NCBI GenBank assembly: GCA_934502905.1
Contig: CAKSVK010000074.1
Span: 1-16,637, forward strand
Direction: 5' to 3'
DNA from: an uncultured Chitinophagaceae bacterium
GTDB taxonomy: Bacteria > Bacteroidota > Bacteroidia > Chitinophagales > Chitinophagaceae
DNA: 16,637 bases
Position numbers and translations under genes: made by a program. Below the pieces are notes generated by a model that saw only the letters and a list, made by a program, of their open reading frames with translations, had not been told where the DNA came from and ran no database searches. Of the stretch, positions 1 through 6,802 are shown one piece after another. Position 1 is the first letter of the stretch, and every line of letters begins with the position of its first letter.

Positions 1-913
1 ATATTCCTAATATCACTAAAGTGGGCGCTACCCAGAATACAACCTGTTGCATAATCTTTTTATAGGCAACTTTTAGCCGCTCGTTGTCATTTTGGATACT
101 TGAAAATACCGGAAAAATTACTTTATTTAAGGCGCCTGCTAAATTTTGAACAGGCAATTGACGCACGCCCATAGCTCTTGTGTAATAACCTAATTGAGCT
201 GCCGAAAAACTTCTCCCAATGATTATATGATAGGCGTTATTATATATTGTATCAATTAAACCCGAAAGCATGAGCTTGTAGCCAAAATTAAAATGCTTGA
301 TAAATCTTTGTTTGTCAAAAATAAAATCAGGACGCCAACCCGTTGTGAACCATAGTTGTATAGATAATAATAATGCCTGGCATAAATACATCCATACCAA
401 ACTCCATACGCCCCAACCCATCCAGGCAAGGTATATACCCAATAAAGCGCCGAAGATGAGAGAAGGTAGCTGTACCATTAACTCTGTTTTAAAATCCATT
501 TTCTTGGTCAAATGGGTTAGCTGAACGCTGGAAAAAGCACCTATTATAAACCCCAGCGTGTACACCCTGGCAACAGCAATAAGTGTGGGCTGACGGAAAA
601 AATCAGCTATAAGGGGAGCAGTAAAAAAAATGATCAGATAAACAATGCAACTTCCTGTAAGATTAATAAAAAAAACTGTAGAATAATCGCGCTGATCCGG
701 TTTTTCTGTTCTGATCAGGGAAATGGTTAGCCCCCCGTTAATCAAAACATTTCCAACGGACATAAATATAGCCAACATCCCGATCAGACCGAACTCTTCC
801 GGTAGCAGTACACGGGCGAGGATGATGGATGCAACAAAGTTTATGAACTGTGTACCAAATTGTTGGGCAAAGGTCCAGACAAAGCCAGATAGCGCTTTCC
901 TCGACAAACTCAT
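1..913 (-). CDS. Wzx-type polysaccharide flippase (MOP superfamily), C-terminus beyond window
   Basis: About 304 residues can be read from the ATG at 913 before the window ends, with no stop. The protein begins MSLSRKALSGFVWTFAQQ and continues through alternating hydrophobic stretches. The pattern fits lipopolysaccharide/exopolysaccharide translocases of the MOP superfamily (WzxC/TuaB-like), which flip undecaprenyl-linked repeat units across the inner membrane. Features typical of this group are the N-terminal LARVLLPEEFGLIGM stretch after the first helix and a GYYTRAMGVRQLP-like stretch near residue 240. Family members have roughly 480 residues, so about a third is missing here. The ATG overlaps the stop codon of the upstream kinase fragment (ATGA, 910-913), which indicates translational coupling in the capsule operon. 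The transported sugar cannot be told from sequence. I am confident of the family, less so of the subfamily. Confidence 0.85.
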   Translation of the reverse strand, partial: MSLSRKALSGFVWTFAQQFGTQFINFVASIILARVLLPEEFGLIGMLAIFMSVGNVLINGGLTISLIRTEKPDQRDYSTVFFINLTGSCIVYLIIFFTAPLIADFFRQPTLIAVARVYTLGFIIGAFSSVQLTHLTKKMDFKTELMVQLPSLIFGALLGIYLAWMGWGVWSLVWMYLCQALLLSIQLWFTTGWRPDFIFDKQRFIKHFNFGYKLMLSGLIDTIYNNAYHIIIGRSFSAAQLGYYTRAMGVRQLPVQNLAGALNKVIFPVFSSIQNDNERLKVAYKKIMQQVVFWVAPTLVILGI

Positions 914-1428
914 TTAAAAAATAATTTTTTCCAGCTTCCCTTCTTTTGACTTTTGTTTTCCTGAAAATAATCTCCGCCGTACCCATATCCATACCCATAT
1001 CCATAATAGCTGCCGCCGCCATACCCATAATATCCCTTATAACGACCCTGGGTTTGGATATCGTTTACCACGACCCCCATGCCAGGCAGACGCTTTTGCA
1101 GGTACAGATCTTCCACCATGCTCAACTGTCTTTTAAGCGTATACCCGTGTCGTATAATATAGAGGCTGGCGTTAGCAAAAGTACTGAGCGTAAAGGCATC
1201 ACTTACCAGTCCCACCGGAGCCGTATCGATTACAATGTTGTCAAATCGCTGATTTAAAGTTGCAAATAATTCTTTCACCTTTTCATCCAGCAAGAGCTCT
1301 GATGGGTTAGGCGGAATGGGACCGCTCCCAATAACATACAAATTCGGCACGTCCGGTACAGGAAGGACAATTTCCTCTATCGTAGCTTCTCCTATAATAT
1401 AATTGCTCAACCCCTTGACTGATTGCAT
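910..1428 (-). pseudogene. C-terminal fragment of a Wzc-like BY-kinase (Walker B and tyrosine tail)
   Basis: A 172-residue reading frame that is the downstream end of a bacterial tyrosine kinase, out of frame with the upstream part (1407-3191). It begins at the KGLSNYIIGEA segment that normally lies just after Walker A'. It carries a Walker B-like FDNIVIDTAP at about residues 62-71 and ends in a tyrosine cluster (about 11 Tyr between residues 128 and 154, with a YGYGYGYG run) followed by a lysine-rich tail. In BY-kinases this tail is the autophosphorylation target. Walker A and A' are not encoded in this fragment, so alone it should not bind ATP. The ATG at 1428 is the first possible start but is probably just an internal methionine of the ancestral gene. 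The stop overlaps the flippase start. It resembles the CapB half of the split Firmicute CapA/CapB pair, but unlike CapB it lacks the P-loop. Confidence 0.85.
1407..1428 (-). other. Deletion/frameshift junction in the BY-kinase gene
   Basis: The N-terminal frame (ending SGEG then CNQSRG-stop) and the C-terminal frame (MQSVKGLSNY) overlap here by 22 bases. On the coding strand the text reads GGGGAGGGATGCAATC. Conserved sequence is lost on neither side of the point except for the segment between SGEG and KGLSNY, which in this family holds the Walker A Lys-Ser/Thr and the whole Walker A' strand. The simplest reading is a deletion of roughly 105-125 bases whose length is 1 modulo 3, in the ancestral gene or in the assembly. 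Confidence 0.8.
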
Positions 1429-3191
1429 CCCTCCCCGCTTACAGAAGAAGTAACCAGTACCACCGGCTTTTCAATCTTGTTGGTAAGGTATTGCACATTG
1501 GTACGCATGATACGAAACTGCTCCGCCTCCACCGTACGGCTGCCGGATCTTACCACCAACGTACTGCCTTCTCCCACATGTCCGACCTCTCCTATAACAG
1601 GCGTTGTTGTCAGGCGTACGACCTCTTCTCTTTCCCGCACTTTATCATTTAGTATTTCCAATAGAAAAATCATTCCGACCGGAATCATTATACCTGTCAT
1701 TAACGCAATCAGGTATATATGTCGGGTATTCGGCTTTATGGGGTTGAAGGAGCCGGCGGCGTCTTCCAGCGGTTTGGAATTGGCAACCGTGGCAGCCGCG
1801 GAAATAGCCGCTTCTTCCCTTTTTTGCAGCAGGAACAAATACAGGTCCTGCTTTATTTTCTGCTGCCGTTCAATATCCAGGAGGTTTTTAGCTTTTGCCG
1901 GCACCGAGCGAATGCTGGACTGGTAGCGGCTTATCTGCTGTTGCAATTGCGCTATTGTAATATTATCGGCTTTTTTTACATTCTGCAATGCTTCATTGAT
2001 CTGCTCCCGCAATTTGCTGAGATTTACATCTGCAGATGCCAGGCTGTTATGAGAAGGACCTACCGTTTGTGCTGTCTGGTTGCGCTGCAACTGTAAAGTA
2101 TTATACTGGGTAAGAAGCGGCATGAGTGTGGGTTCCTTGATCCCAAGGTCCACCGGCACTATCCGGTGTTGATTTTCAGGATTGCCTATATACTGCAACA
2201 GGTAATCTATGACCCCTACCTGTACCTGCAGTCCGTTCAACTGGTTATTAACTTCCGTGAGTCCACTAAAATACAGTTGTGACTGAGCACTCAAGTCAAT
2301 CACTTCATTTTTTTCTCTAAACCGCTGCAAACCAGACTCTACCCCTTCCAACTCATATCTTAACGTATCCAGCCGCTCATCGATAAACCGCATCGTAATG
2401 CCGGATATTTCCCTTTTCTCCTCCACATTCATACGTGCATATTCTGCAATTACCCCGTTGACCACATCCCTGCATAACCTGACATTGTCGGACTCAAATG
2501 CTATGTCCAGTATCGTGGTCTGGTCTATACTTTGTTTTACAGTTAATCCACCGGATAAAGAAGCAGCCTTTCCATCAGCGGGCTGATACTGGATACTATA
2601 AATTTTACTTTCAAAAGCATTTAATGCTGAGCGTTCATTCCGATGCAAACGGAATAGTCCGTTGCGGGTTTCAAACAATCCGCTGTAGGGAATAGACTGT
2701 GACTGACCGGTCAAAACAAATTGTGCTTCCTCCGCCTCTATTTCTAAGGAGAAAGCCGAGGAAGAATCTTTCAGACTTACAATCTCCAAACGAAAAGGAG
2801 TACTTCCGTATATATTGGAAGAGCGCACATTACCTTTGTTATAATAGCTAATCTCCAATCCCAGGTTCCGGACTACCCGCCGCAAAAAAGGACGGGATTT
2901 TAATATCTGCTGCTCATTGTTCAGGTTCAGCATATTCCCGGAAAACAGGAACATTTCATCAAGCCCTTTTCCGCCTCCTCCCACACCGGATTCCTTATCG
3001 ATGAATAAAGACCCTTTGGCACTGTAAACCGGCGTAGAATACCGGATATAAAGAAATGCGATAAATAAGGCAACTGCAATACCGGTGATTAAATAAGGCC
3101 AGTACCGTATATACTTGAAGAAAAATTCCTTCAGGTTAAACTCTCTCCTTTGTACGGCATTCTCCGTTTCTGTCTCAAAAGGATCAAACAT
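1407..3191 (-). CDS. Wzc-like polysaccharide co-polymerase, N-terminal part, truncated inside the kinase P-loop
   Basis: The 594-residue product is the membrane and periplasmic part of a Wzc/ExoP-type co-polymerase that controls chain length and export with Wza. Visible parts are a short cytoplasmic N-terminus, a first membrane helix at about 32-50, a Wzz-type periplasmic region, long coiled-coil stretches (about 250-470) with a GNVR-like region, and a second helix at about 492-513. The cytoplasmic linker contains EAEQFRIMRTNVQYL at about 555-569, the usual lead-in to the kinase domain. The kinase stops at VTSSVSGEG (about 580-588), where the Walker A motif should continue with Lys-Ser/Thr. 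Instead six unrelated residues and a TGA follow. Joining it to the downstream fragment plus about 35-40 missing residues would give a normal BY-kinase of roughly 790 residues. It lies 10 bases after the wza-like gene. The fragment could still act as a chain-length regulator, but its kinase should be dead. Confidence 0.9.
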   Translation of the reverse strand: MFDPFETETENAVQRREFNLKEFFFKYIRYWPYLITGIAVALFIAFLYIRYSTPVYSAKGSLFIDKESGVGGGGKGLDEMFLFSGNMLNLNNEQQILKSRPFLRRVVRNLGLEISYYNKGNVRSSNIYGSTPFRLEIVSLKDSSSAFSLEIEAEEAQFVLTGQSQSIPYSGLFETRNGLFRLHRNERSALNAFESKIYSIQYQPADGKAASLSGGLTVKQSIDQTTILDIAFESDNVRLCRDVVNGVIAEYARMNVEEKREISGITMRFIDERLDTLRYELEGVESGLQRFREKNEVIDLSAQSQLYFSGLTEVNNQLNGLQVQVGVIDYLLQYIGNPENQHRIVPVDLGIKEPTLMPLLTQYNTLQLQRNQTAQTVGPSHNSLASADVNLSKLREQINEALQNVKKADNITIAQLQQQISRYQSSIRSVPAKAKNLLDIERQQKIKQDLYLFLLQKREEAAISAAATVANSKPLEDAAGSFNPIKPNTRHIYLIALMTGIMIPVGMIFLLEILNDKVREREEVVRLTTTPVIGEVGHVGEGSTLVVRSGSRTVEAEQFRIMRTNVQYLTNKIEKPVVLVTSSVSGEGCNQSRG

Positions 3192-3201
3192 GATTTATTT
3201 T

Positions 3202-3993
3202 TTACAGGCGGGTAATAATTAAACTGATACTGGCCAACATTGAGACAATAGTAGCGGTAATAGTTAAAGTACGCATAGATGTCTGATCCGTAACTACCGG
3301 TTTTTTGGGATGGGTTCTTACCATCACCACATCGTTCTGTTGTAAATAATAATAAGGAGACTGAATAACTTCAGGATTACTGACATCCAGGTAACCGAAG
3401 CTTCTTTTCCCTTCAACCTCCCGGATAACCAATATGCTGTCTTTCAAACCAAAATTAGTCAGGTCGCCTGCCATGCCCAAGGCCTGGAATATAGTAACAG
3501 GTTTTTCTCCCGGAAAGGAATACAGCCCCTGCTTGCTCACTTCACCTAACACAGTAAACTGGTTATTCATGAAACGAATGACACAATAAGGGTTTTTCAG
3601 ATAGGGAGACAGCTTTTCCTTAAAAAGTACAGACAATTGTGATTTGGTCAACCCGGCTGCTTTGATCAATCCTAAAGAATAAAACTGGATATTCCCGTCA
3701 GTATCCACCAAATATTGCGGCATGATGGAGACCCGCCCTTCAAGGGAGACCTGCTGATTAAACTCAGCGCTGGCAGCAGGGTTATCACTAAAAACAGTAA
3801 TACCCAGTATATCTCCTTTCTGAATAGTAGGCTCAGGAATAACTATTTTACTGAGAACAGCTGTATCAATTGGCCCCTGAAGATATTGCACCTGCTTTTG
3901 GGTGCGGCAGGAAACAAATAGCAGAAAAAGGGGGATTAACCCCAAGAAATGAAAATAAGTTACTTTATGTAATAAAAGTCTTCGGTTTTTCAT
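3202..3993 (-). CDS. Wza-like polysaccharide export outer-membrane lipoprotein
   Basis: 263 residues. The N-terminus is a lipoprotein signal: charged residues, a hydrophobic stretch, and lipobox LFVSC with Cys29 as the predicted lipidated residue. Next comes a polysaccharide export (Poly_export) domain at about residues 45-140, containing IQKGDILGITVFSDNP, then an SLBB-type domain at about 145-230 beginning FTVLGEVSKQGLYSFPGE. A C-terminal hydrophobic helix at about 242-262 probably crosses the outer membrane, as in Wza. Its length is usual for Bacteroidota members, which are shorter than E. coli Wza. It should form the outer-membrane exit channel that works with the Wzc-like partner encoded 10 bases downstream. 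It follows the NusG-like gene by 36 bases, in one apparent operon. I chose the ATG at 3993 because it gives a complete signal peptide. Confidence 0.9.
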   Translation of the reverse strand: MKNRRLLLHKVTYFHFLGLIPLFLLFVSCRTQKQVQYLQGPIDTAVLSKIVIPEPTIQKGDILGITVFSDNPAASAEFNQQVSLEGRVSIMPQYLVDTDGNIQFYSLGLIKAAGLTKSQLSVLFKEKLSPYLKNPYCVIRFMNNQFTVLGEVSKQGLYSFPGEKPVTIFQALGMAGDLTNFGLKDSILVIREVEGKRSFGYLDVSNPEVIQSPYYYLQQNDVVMVRTHPKKPVVTDQTSMRTLTITATIVSMLASISLIITRL

Positions 3994-4029
3994 TCATGTT
4001 GGTTTGGTTCATATAAAGATTGGTTGAGG

Positions 4030-4521
4030 TTATACAGGCTTAATTTCGTTGGTTTGCAGGTCTGCTGTCAGGTTGAATCCCAGGCTTTCAAGGTATACCT
4101 GTACTTTATTTTTTTCAGAACGCGTAACGACACCTTCATTATCCATTAAAATGCCATTGTTTATTTTTATCCGCTGTCTGGGTACTAAAATGGATTCGAC
4201 CCTGACAAACTGGTATTCATTCAAAAAACGTTTGATGGTATCGATCTCGTTTTCCCTCACTATCGCAGGGCCGCCGTTCCAGTAAACAAAATTGACCACG
4301 CCTGCTACCGCCCGCACCTGCTTCATCTGTGTCTCATTGATATTCACGAAAACATACGATTTAAACAAAGGCTCATTGATGATCTTTATCCTGTCGCTCC
4401 ACCTCCGCTGTACTTTGTTCAATGGACAATATGCCGTTATCCCCCCTTCAATCAAAAGATCAAAGACTTTTTTTTCCCACCGGGGTTTTGTATAAATGGC
4501 ATACCACCTTTTCATATTCAT
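4030..4521 (-). CDS. NusG-like transcription antiterminator (UpxY/RfaH type) of the capsule operon
   Basis: A NusG paralogue. An NGN domain begins MKRWYAIYTKPRWEKKVFDLL and contains PLFKSYVFVNI, AVAGVVNFVYWNGGPA and a conserved ENEIDTIKRFL helix. A short C-terminal KOW-like domain holds GILMDNEGVVTRSEKNKVQVYLESLG. In Bacteroides, UpxY proteins are encoded first in capsule operons and prevent premature termination in the leader of their own operon. The position here, first gene before wza-like and wzc-like genes, matches that role. The reading frame extends to a GTG at 4566, but family members begin at the (M)KxWYxIYTKPRWEKKV motif, so I chose the ATG at 4521. The ATG at 4515 is equally possible. 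No UpxZ-type partner is present in the window. The function is inferred from family and position; the target sequence is unknown. Confidence 0.87.
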   Translation of the reverse strand: MNMKRWYAIYTKPRWEKKVFDLLIEGGITAYCPLNKVQRRWSDRIKIINEPLFKSYVFVNINETQMKQVRAVAGVVNFVYWNGGPAIVRENEIDTIKRFLNEYQFVRVESILVPRQRIKINNGILMDNEGVVTRSEKNKVQVYLESLGFNLTADLQTNEIKPV

Positions 4522-4637
4522 CTTCAGCTCTTTGTAGTTTCTCCACAGCTTCGCCCCCTCAGTCACAGATACAGGTCCGGGCTGTTACACAAAGTTCCTA
4601 AATAAAAAACATAATCATCAGATATATAGAGGTATAT

Positions 4638-4657
4638 GTATATTATAATTAATATAC
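4638..4657. repeat. AT-rich inverted repeat in the capsule leader
   Basis: GTATATTA and TAATATAC are perfect 8-base arms around a 4-base loop, inside a run of alternating TA steps. It lies in the predicted untranslated leader. It could fold in RNA or ease DNA melting, but AT-rich sequence forms such repeats easily by chance. Confidence 0.35.
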
Positions 4658-4757
4658 GTAATATATATTTATCCGCTCCGCTGATAATGCTTCCTATTAA
4701 GAACTCATACAAACTCAGTAAGTTACATTGAACGTTTGAGTTTAATTTTTCGTACGG

Positions 4758-4765
4758 CAAATATA
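4758..4765 (-). promoter_or_regulatory. Candidate -7 element of the capsule export operon
   Basis: On the minus strand this reads TATATTTG, an exact match to the Bacteroidota -7 consensus TAnnTTTG. A possible -33 TTG lies at 4781-4783, but the 15-base gap is shorter than the usual 19-21, so the upstream element is weak. Transcription would start near 4750, about 230 bases before the NusG-like gene. Confidence 0.45.
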
Positions 4766-4774
4766 AATTTTATA

Positions 4775-4787
4775 GGGATTCAATCCC
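4775..4787. repeat. 13-base perfect inverted repeat upstream of the -7 element
   Basis: GGGATT-C-AATCCC: 6-bp arms with a single central base. It sits about 10 bases upstream of the candidate -7 element, where a repressor or activator could bind. It may also be chance in an otherwise AT-rich stretch. Confidence 0.35.
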
Positions 4788-4805
4788 GCTTTTTAGAATT
4801 TTAAC

Positions 4806-4834
4806 GCAAAAGAGAGTTGTTTCATGCACAACTC
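4806..4834 (-). terminator. Hairpin after the WlbA-like gene, weak terminator candidate
   Basis: Read on the minus strand, GAGTTGT (4834-4828) and ACAACTC (4820-4814) form a 7-bp stem with a 7-base loop. It begins five bases after the stop codon at 4839. The downstream tract is TCTCTTTTG, with only four consecutive T, so rho-independent termination may be partial. Its place between the sugar-nucleotide genes and the NusG-like gene makes an operon boundary plausible. Confidence 0.45.
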
Positions 4835-4838
4835 CATA

Positions 4839-5822
4839 TTATAACAACTTTAGATTATATATCCTTTCTATCACCTCTACCACCTTTTCCGCTTCTTCTG
4901 CAGTTGAACTGGTTATACTTCCGTTCCTCAATACACTTACAATATCATCAAAAACATAATAATGATTACCGAACGGCGATACTGCAATATCCGGAACACC
5001 ATCATCTTTAATATGACATACAGAAAGCTTATCCATATACTGGCCCTCTATCTTTAATGTTCCTTTTTCAGCAATCACAACCACACTGCTTTCTATATTT
5101 CTCTCAAAACAGGCTGTAGAATAATTAAAACACCCCATACCACCATTTGAAAATTCAAACTGAATCATGGCGGAGTCCTCAAAATCTATAAGCCCGGCAT
5201 GATTGAAATTGGCAAATTTTCCTGTAATATTAGTTATGTCACCAAATAACCAGAGAAGAATATCAACGAAATGAGAAAACTGTGTAAAAAGCGTTCCCCC
5301 ATCCAACTGCCGTGTACCATGCCAGCTACCCTTGGAATAATACCTGCTGTCCCTGTTCCAAAAGCAGCTTACCTGAACCATGTGAATTTTCCCCAGCATT
5401 CCCCGGGATACAATTTCTTTTAACCATGTCACAACAGGGGAATAACGGTTCTGCATAACGCAAAACACCTGTTTTCCCCTTTTTTTTGCCTCTTTCAATA
5501 TCCGTTGGGCGCCATCCGTGGTCAATGCCAGTGGTTTTTCTACCAGCACATGCTTTCCGGCCTGTAAAAACTTTATCGCATGTTCCTCATGCAATCCATT
5601 AGGCGTGGCGATGCTTGCAATGTCAAATTCAATATGCCCCTTTAGCAATTCATTGATAGAGCAGGTAAAAACAACTCCATTCCCTGTAAAATCAATATCG
5701 CCGGGCTTAACAGGATCACAAGCAGCTACCCAATCACATTCCGGGTGAAGCTTCAGCATTTCTGCATGCCGTCTGCCAATACGCCCCAGTCCTACTATTG
5801 CAAAACGGAGATTTTTACTCAT
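4839..5822 (-). CDS. Gfo/Idh/MocA-family NAD(P)-dependent oxidoreductase, WbpB/WlbA-like
   Basis: 327 residues. A Rossmann fold starts at once with AIVGLGRIGRRH (Gly11, Gly13, Gly16), and the family motif EKPLAL with the conserved Lys96 follows. The substrate-domain stretch LDGGTLFTQFSHFVDILLWLFG has His184 and Asp187 at the positions where this family usually places catalytic residues. The closest fit is the WbpB/WlbA group, which oxidises C3 of UDP-N-acetylglucosaminuronic acid on the way to UDP-2,3-diacetamido-2,3-dideoxy-uronic acids for O-antigen or capsule. The start overlaps the stop of the acetyltransferase gene (ATGA at 5819-5822), and that partner is the enzyme two steps later in the same pathway. 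The family is certain; the exact substrate rests mainly on the gene pair. Confidence 0.8.
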   Translation of the reverse strand: MSKNLRFAIVGLGRIGRRHAEMLKLHPECDWVAACDPVKPGDIDFTGNGVVFTCSINELLKGHIEFDIASIATPNGLHEEHAIKFLQAGKHVLVEKPLALTTDGAQRILKEAKKRGKQVFCVMQNRYSPVVTWLKEIVSRGMLGKIHMVQVSCFWNRDSRYYSKGSWHGTRQLDGGTLFTQFSHFVDILLWLFGDITNITGKFANFNHAGLIDFEDSAMIQFEFSNGGMGCFNYSTACFERNIESSVVVIAEKGTLKIEGQYMDKLSVCHIKDDGVPDIAVSPFGNHYYVFDDIVSVLRNGSITSSTAEEAEKVVEVIERIYNLKLL

Positions 5823-6391
5823 CCAACAAGGGTTACCATATTATTTTCCAATAAATACTTTTCCATTGTCTCATGACAATGCGCTACAGAACCATTACTA
5901 AAATCCAATCTGTGACCGCAGCGACTAACCCACCCTATCTGCTGTGAAGGATTTCCTACTACCAAGGCATAGGCGGGAACCGAGACTGTAACTACCGCGC
6001 CCGCGCCCACAAATGCATACTGCCCTATTTCCGTACCGCAAATAATAGTTGCATTTGCTCCTATACTCGCTCCCTTTCTTACAACGGTTTGCCTGACCTC
6101 ATGTTTCCTATCTATGAAACTGCGGGGATTTATTACATTGGTAAATACCATAGAGGGACCTAAAAAAACATCGTCTTCACAAACCACTCCATTATATATA
6201 GATACATTATTTTGTACTTTAACATTCTGCCCTAATACTACTCCATGTCCTATAAATACATTCTGACCTATATTACACCTGTCCCCTATCACACACCCTG
6301 ACATGATATGCGAGAAATGCCAAATCCGTGTACCATCTCCTATAATGCTGCCCTCATCAACTAATGCGCTGGAGTGTGCGAAATATGCCAT
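5819..6391 (-). CDS. Left-handed beta-helix N-acetyltransferase, WbpD/WlbB-like
   Basis: 190 residues built largely of hexapeptide repeats (GSIIGDGTRIWHFSHI, CVIGDRCNIGQNVFIG, ASIGANATIICGTEIG), which form a trimeric left-handed beta-helix that binds acetyl-CoA between subunits. The order of repeats, the loop VFTNVINPRSFIDRKHE and the end VVGNPSQQIGWVSRCGHRLDF are characteristic of WbpD/WlbB. That enzyme acetylates the 3-amino group of a UDP-2-acetamido-3-amino-uronic acid. The length matches the family. It is the first gene of a two-gene unit with the WlbA-like dehydrogenase. The 3-aminotransferase (WbpE type) and the UDP-GlcNAc 6-dehydrogenase (WbpA type) needed for the pathway are not in this window. 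The ATG at 6391 is preceded by a good -7 element. Confidence 0.85.
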   Translation of the reverse strand: MAYFAHSSALVDEGSIIGDGTRIWHFSHIMSGCVIGDRCNIGQNVFIGHGVVLGQNVKVQNNVSIYNGVVCEDDVFLGPSMVFTNVINPRSFIDRKHEVRQTVVRKGASIGANATIICGTEIGQYAFVGAGAVVTVSVPAYALVVGNPSQQIGWVSRCGHRLDFSNGSVAHCHETMEKYLLENNMVTLVG

Positions 6392-6409
6392 AGCGTTAAA
6401 CTATTACAT

Positions 6410-6417
6410 CAAAGATA
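6410..6417 (-). promoter_or_regulatory. Candidate -7 element of the WlbB-WlbA unit
   Basis: Minus-strand TATCTTTG, an exact TAnnTTTG match, 18 bases upstream of the acetyltransferase ATG. No clear -33 TTG at 19-21 bases was found; a TTTTAG around 6435-6440 is the nearest candidate. The remaining 6418-6577 intergenic sequence shows no other clear element for this gene. Confidence 0.5.
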
Positions 6418-6577
6418 AACTACAGCCGGATATTCTAAAAATATAGCACAACTCAGGAAACAAAAGGTATATCCGGTGGAATCGATTTGCATGACCACAT
6501 TTTCAATTTATTTTAAGAAATTGTTTCATCTGATTCATATAATTTGAAATATCTTCATACCACTAAACCATTCCATC

Positions 6578-6733
6578 ATGTCTTTGCTTAATCAACAAAA
6601 CAACAAGAAGAAAAAGGGTACAAAGAAAAATGCGTCTCAAACGGGTAACCAGGGATCTAAGTTCATCCAAAAACCCAAATCTACAGGTTTTGTGAACAAA
6701 CAAACCAATACGGGTTCTCAACGAGGCAGCTAA
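6578..6733 (+). CDS. Small basic Lys/Asn/Gln-rich protein of unknown function
   Basis: A 51-residue ORF from ATG 6578 to TAA 6733, beginning MSLLNQQNNKKKKGTKK and ending NTGSQRGS. It is strongly basic and polar, with no membrane segment, no cysteine and low complexity, so it is probably disordered and could bind nucleic acid. Two points support a real gene: it is the only content of the gap between two oppositely placed minus-strand genes, and a strong intrinsic terminator oriented for this strand begins 26 bases after its stop. An AT-rich stretch with TATAATTTG at 6538-6546 lies about 30 bases upstream and could be a promoter, though it fits the consensus imperfectly. Similar short basic proteins occur in Bacteroidota, but I cannot assign a family. 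Confidence 0.55.
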   Translation: MSLLNQQNNKKKKGTKKNASQTGNQGSKFIQKPKSTGFVNKQTNTGSQRGS

Positions 6734-6759
6734 AGAACTTCCAGGGTTTTTTGGTCTCC

Positions 6760-6790
6760 GGCAGGAATATCCTGCCAGGACATTTTTTTT
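6760..6790 (+). terminator. Rho-independent terminator of the small basic gene
   Basis: GGCAGGA (6760-6766) and TCCTGCC (6770-6776) form a perfect 7-bp stem with a 3-base loop, followed after six bases by eight T (6783-6790). It is clearly oriented for the plus strand. It also lies just past the end of the convergent haem A synthase gene, but on that strand no U-run follows the hairpin. Confidence 0.8.
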
Positions 6791-6802
6791 AATTTCTTCT
6801 AC

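Larger units (their letters stand above)
4522..4838 (-). promoter_or_regulatory. AT-rich leader and promoter region of the capsule export operon
   Basis: A 317-base stretch without a credible gene. From right to left it holds a hairpin after the oxidoreductase gene, a short perfect inverted repeat, a candidate -7 element and about 230 bases of probable untranslated leader. Within the leader is a stem with 7-bp arms (4711-4717 with 4737-4743) close to the presumed transcript start. A very AT-rich segment from 4610 to 4672 contains an inverted repeat with 8-bp arms (4638-4645 with 4650-4657). Long leaders in front of UpxY-type genes are where these antiterminators are thought to act. The role of each hairpin here is inference. 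Confidence 0.5.

Noticed and set aside
975..1035. Tandem ATACCC/ATATCC repeats as a microsatellite or CRISPR-like array
   Set aside because: They encode the Tyr-Gly tail of the BY-kinase, with a clear coding explanation and no spacer structure.
910..1428. An independent CapB-like kinase subunit starting at ATG 1428
   Set aside because: Walker A and A' are missing, and the sequence begins in the middle of a conserved domain, so it is a fragment of a broken gene and not a natural split pair.
1407..1428. Programmed ribosomal frameshift joining the two kinase frames
   Set aside because: No frameshift can supply the P-loop lysine or Walker A', because their codons are absent from the DNA.
1423..1926. 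Long plus-strand ORFs antisense to the Wzc-like, haem A synthase and kinase genes (for example 1423-1926, 7064-7543, 12236-12703)
   Set aside because: Each lies opposite a well-supported gene with clear domains; they are shadows without recognisable motifs.
4522..4566. GTG at 4566 as the NusG-like gene start
   Set aside because: The extra 15 residues precede the conserved family start (MKxWYxIYTKPRWEKK), and internal ATGs at 4521 and 4515 fit better.
4563..4760. 65-residue minus-strand ORF in the capsule leader
   Set aside because: It would need a TTG start lying inside the candidate -7 element. Its composition is that of translated AT-rich repeats, and it has no recognisable domain.
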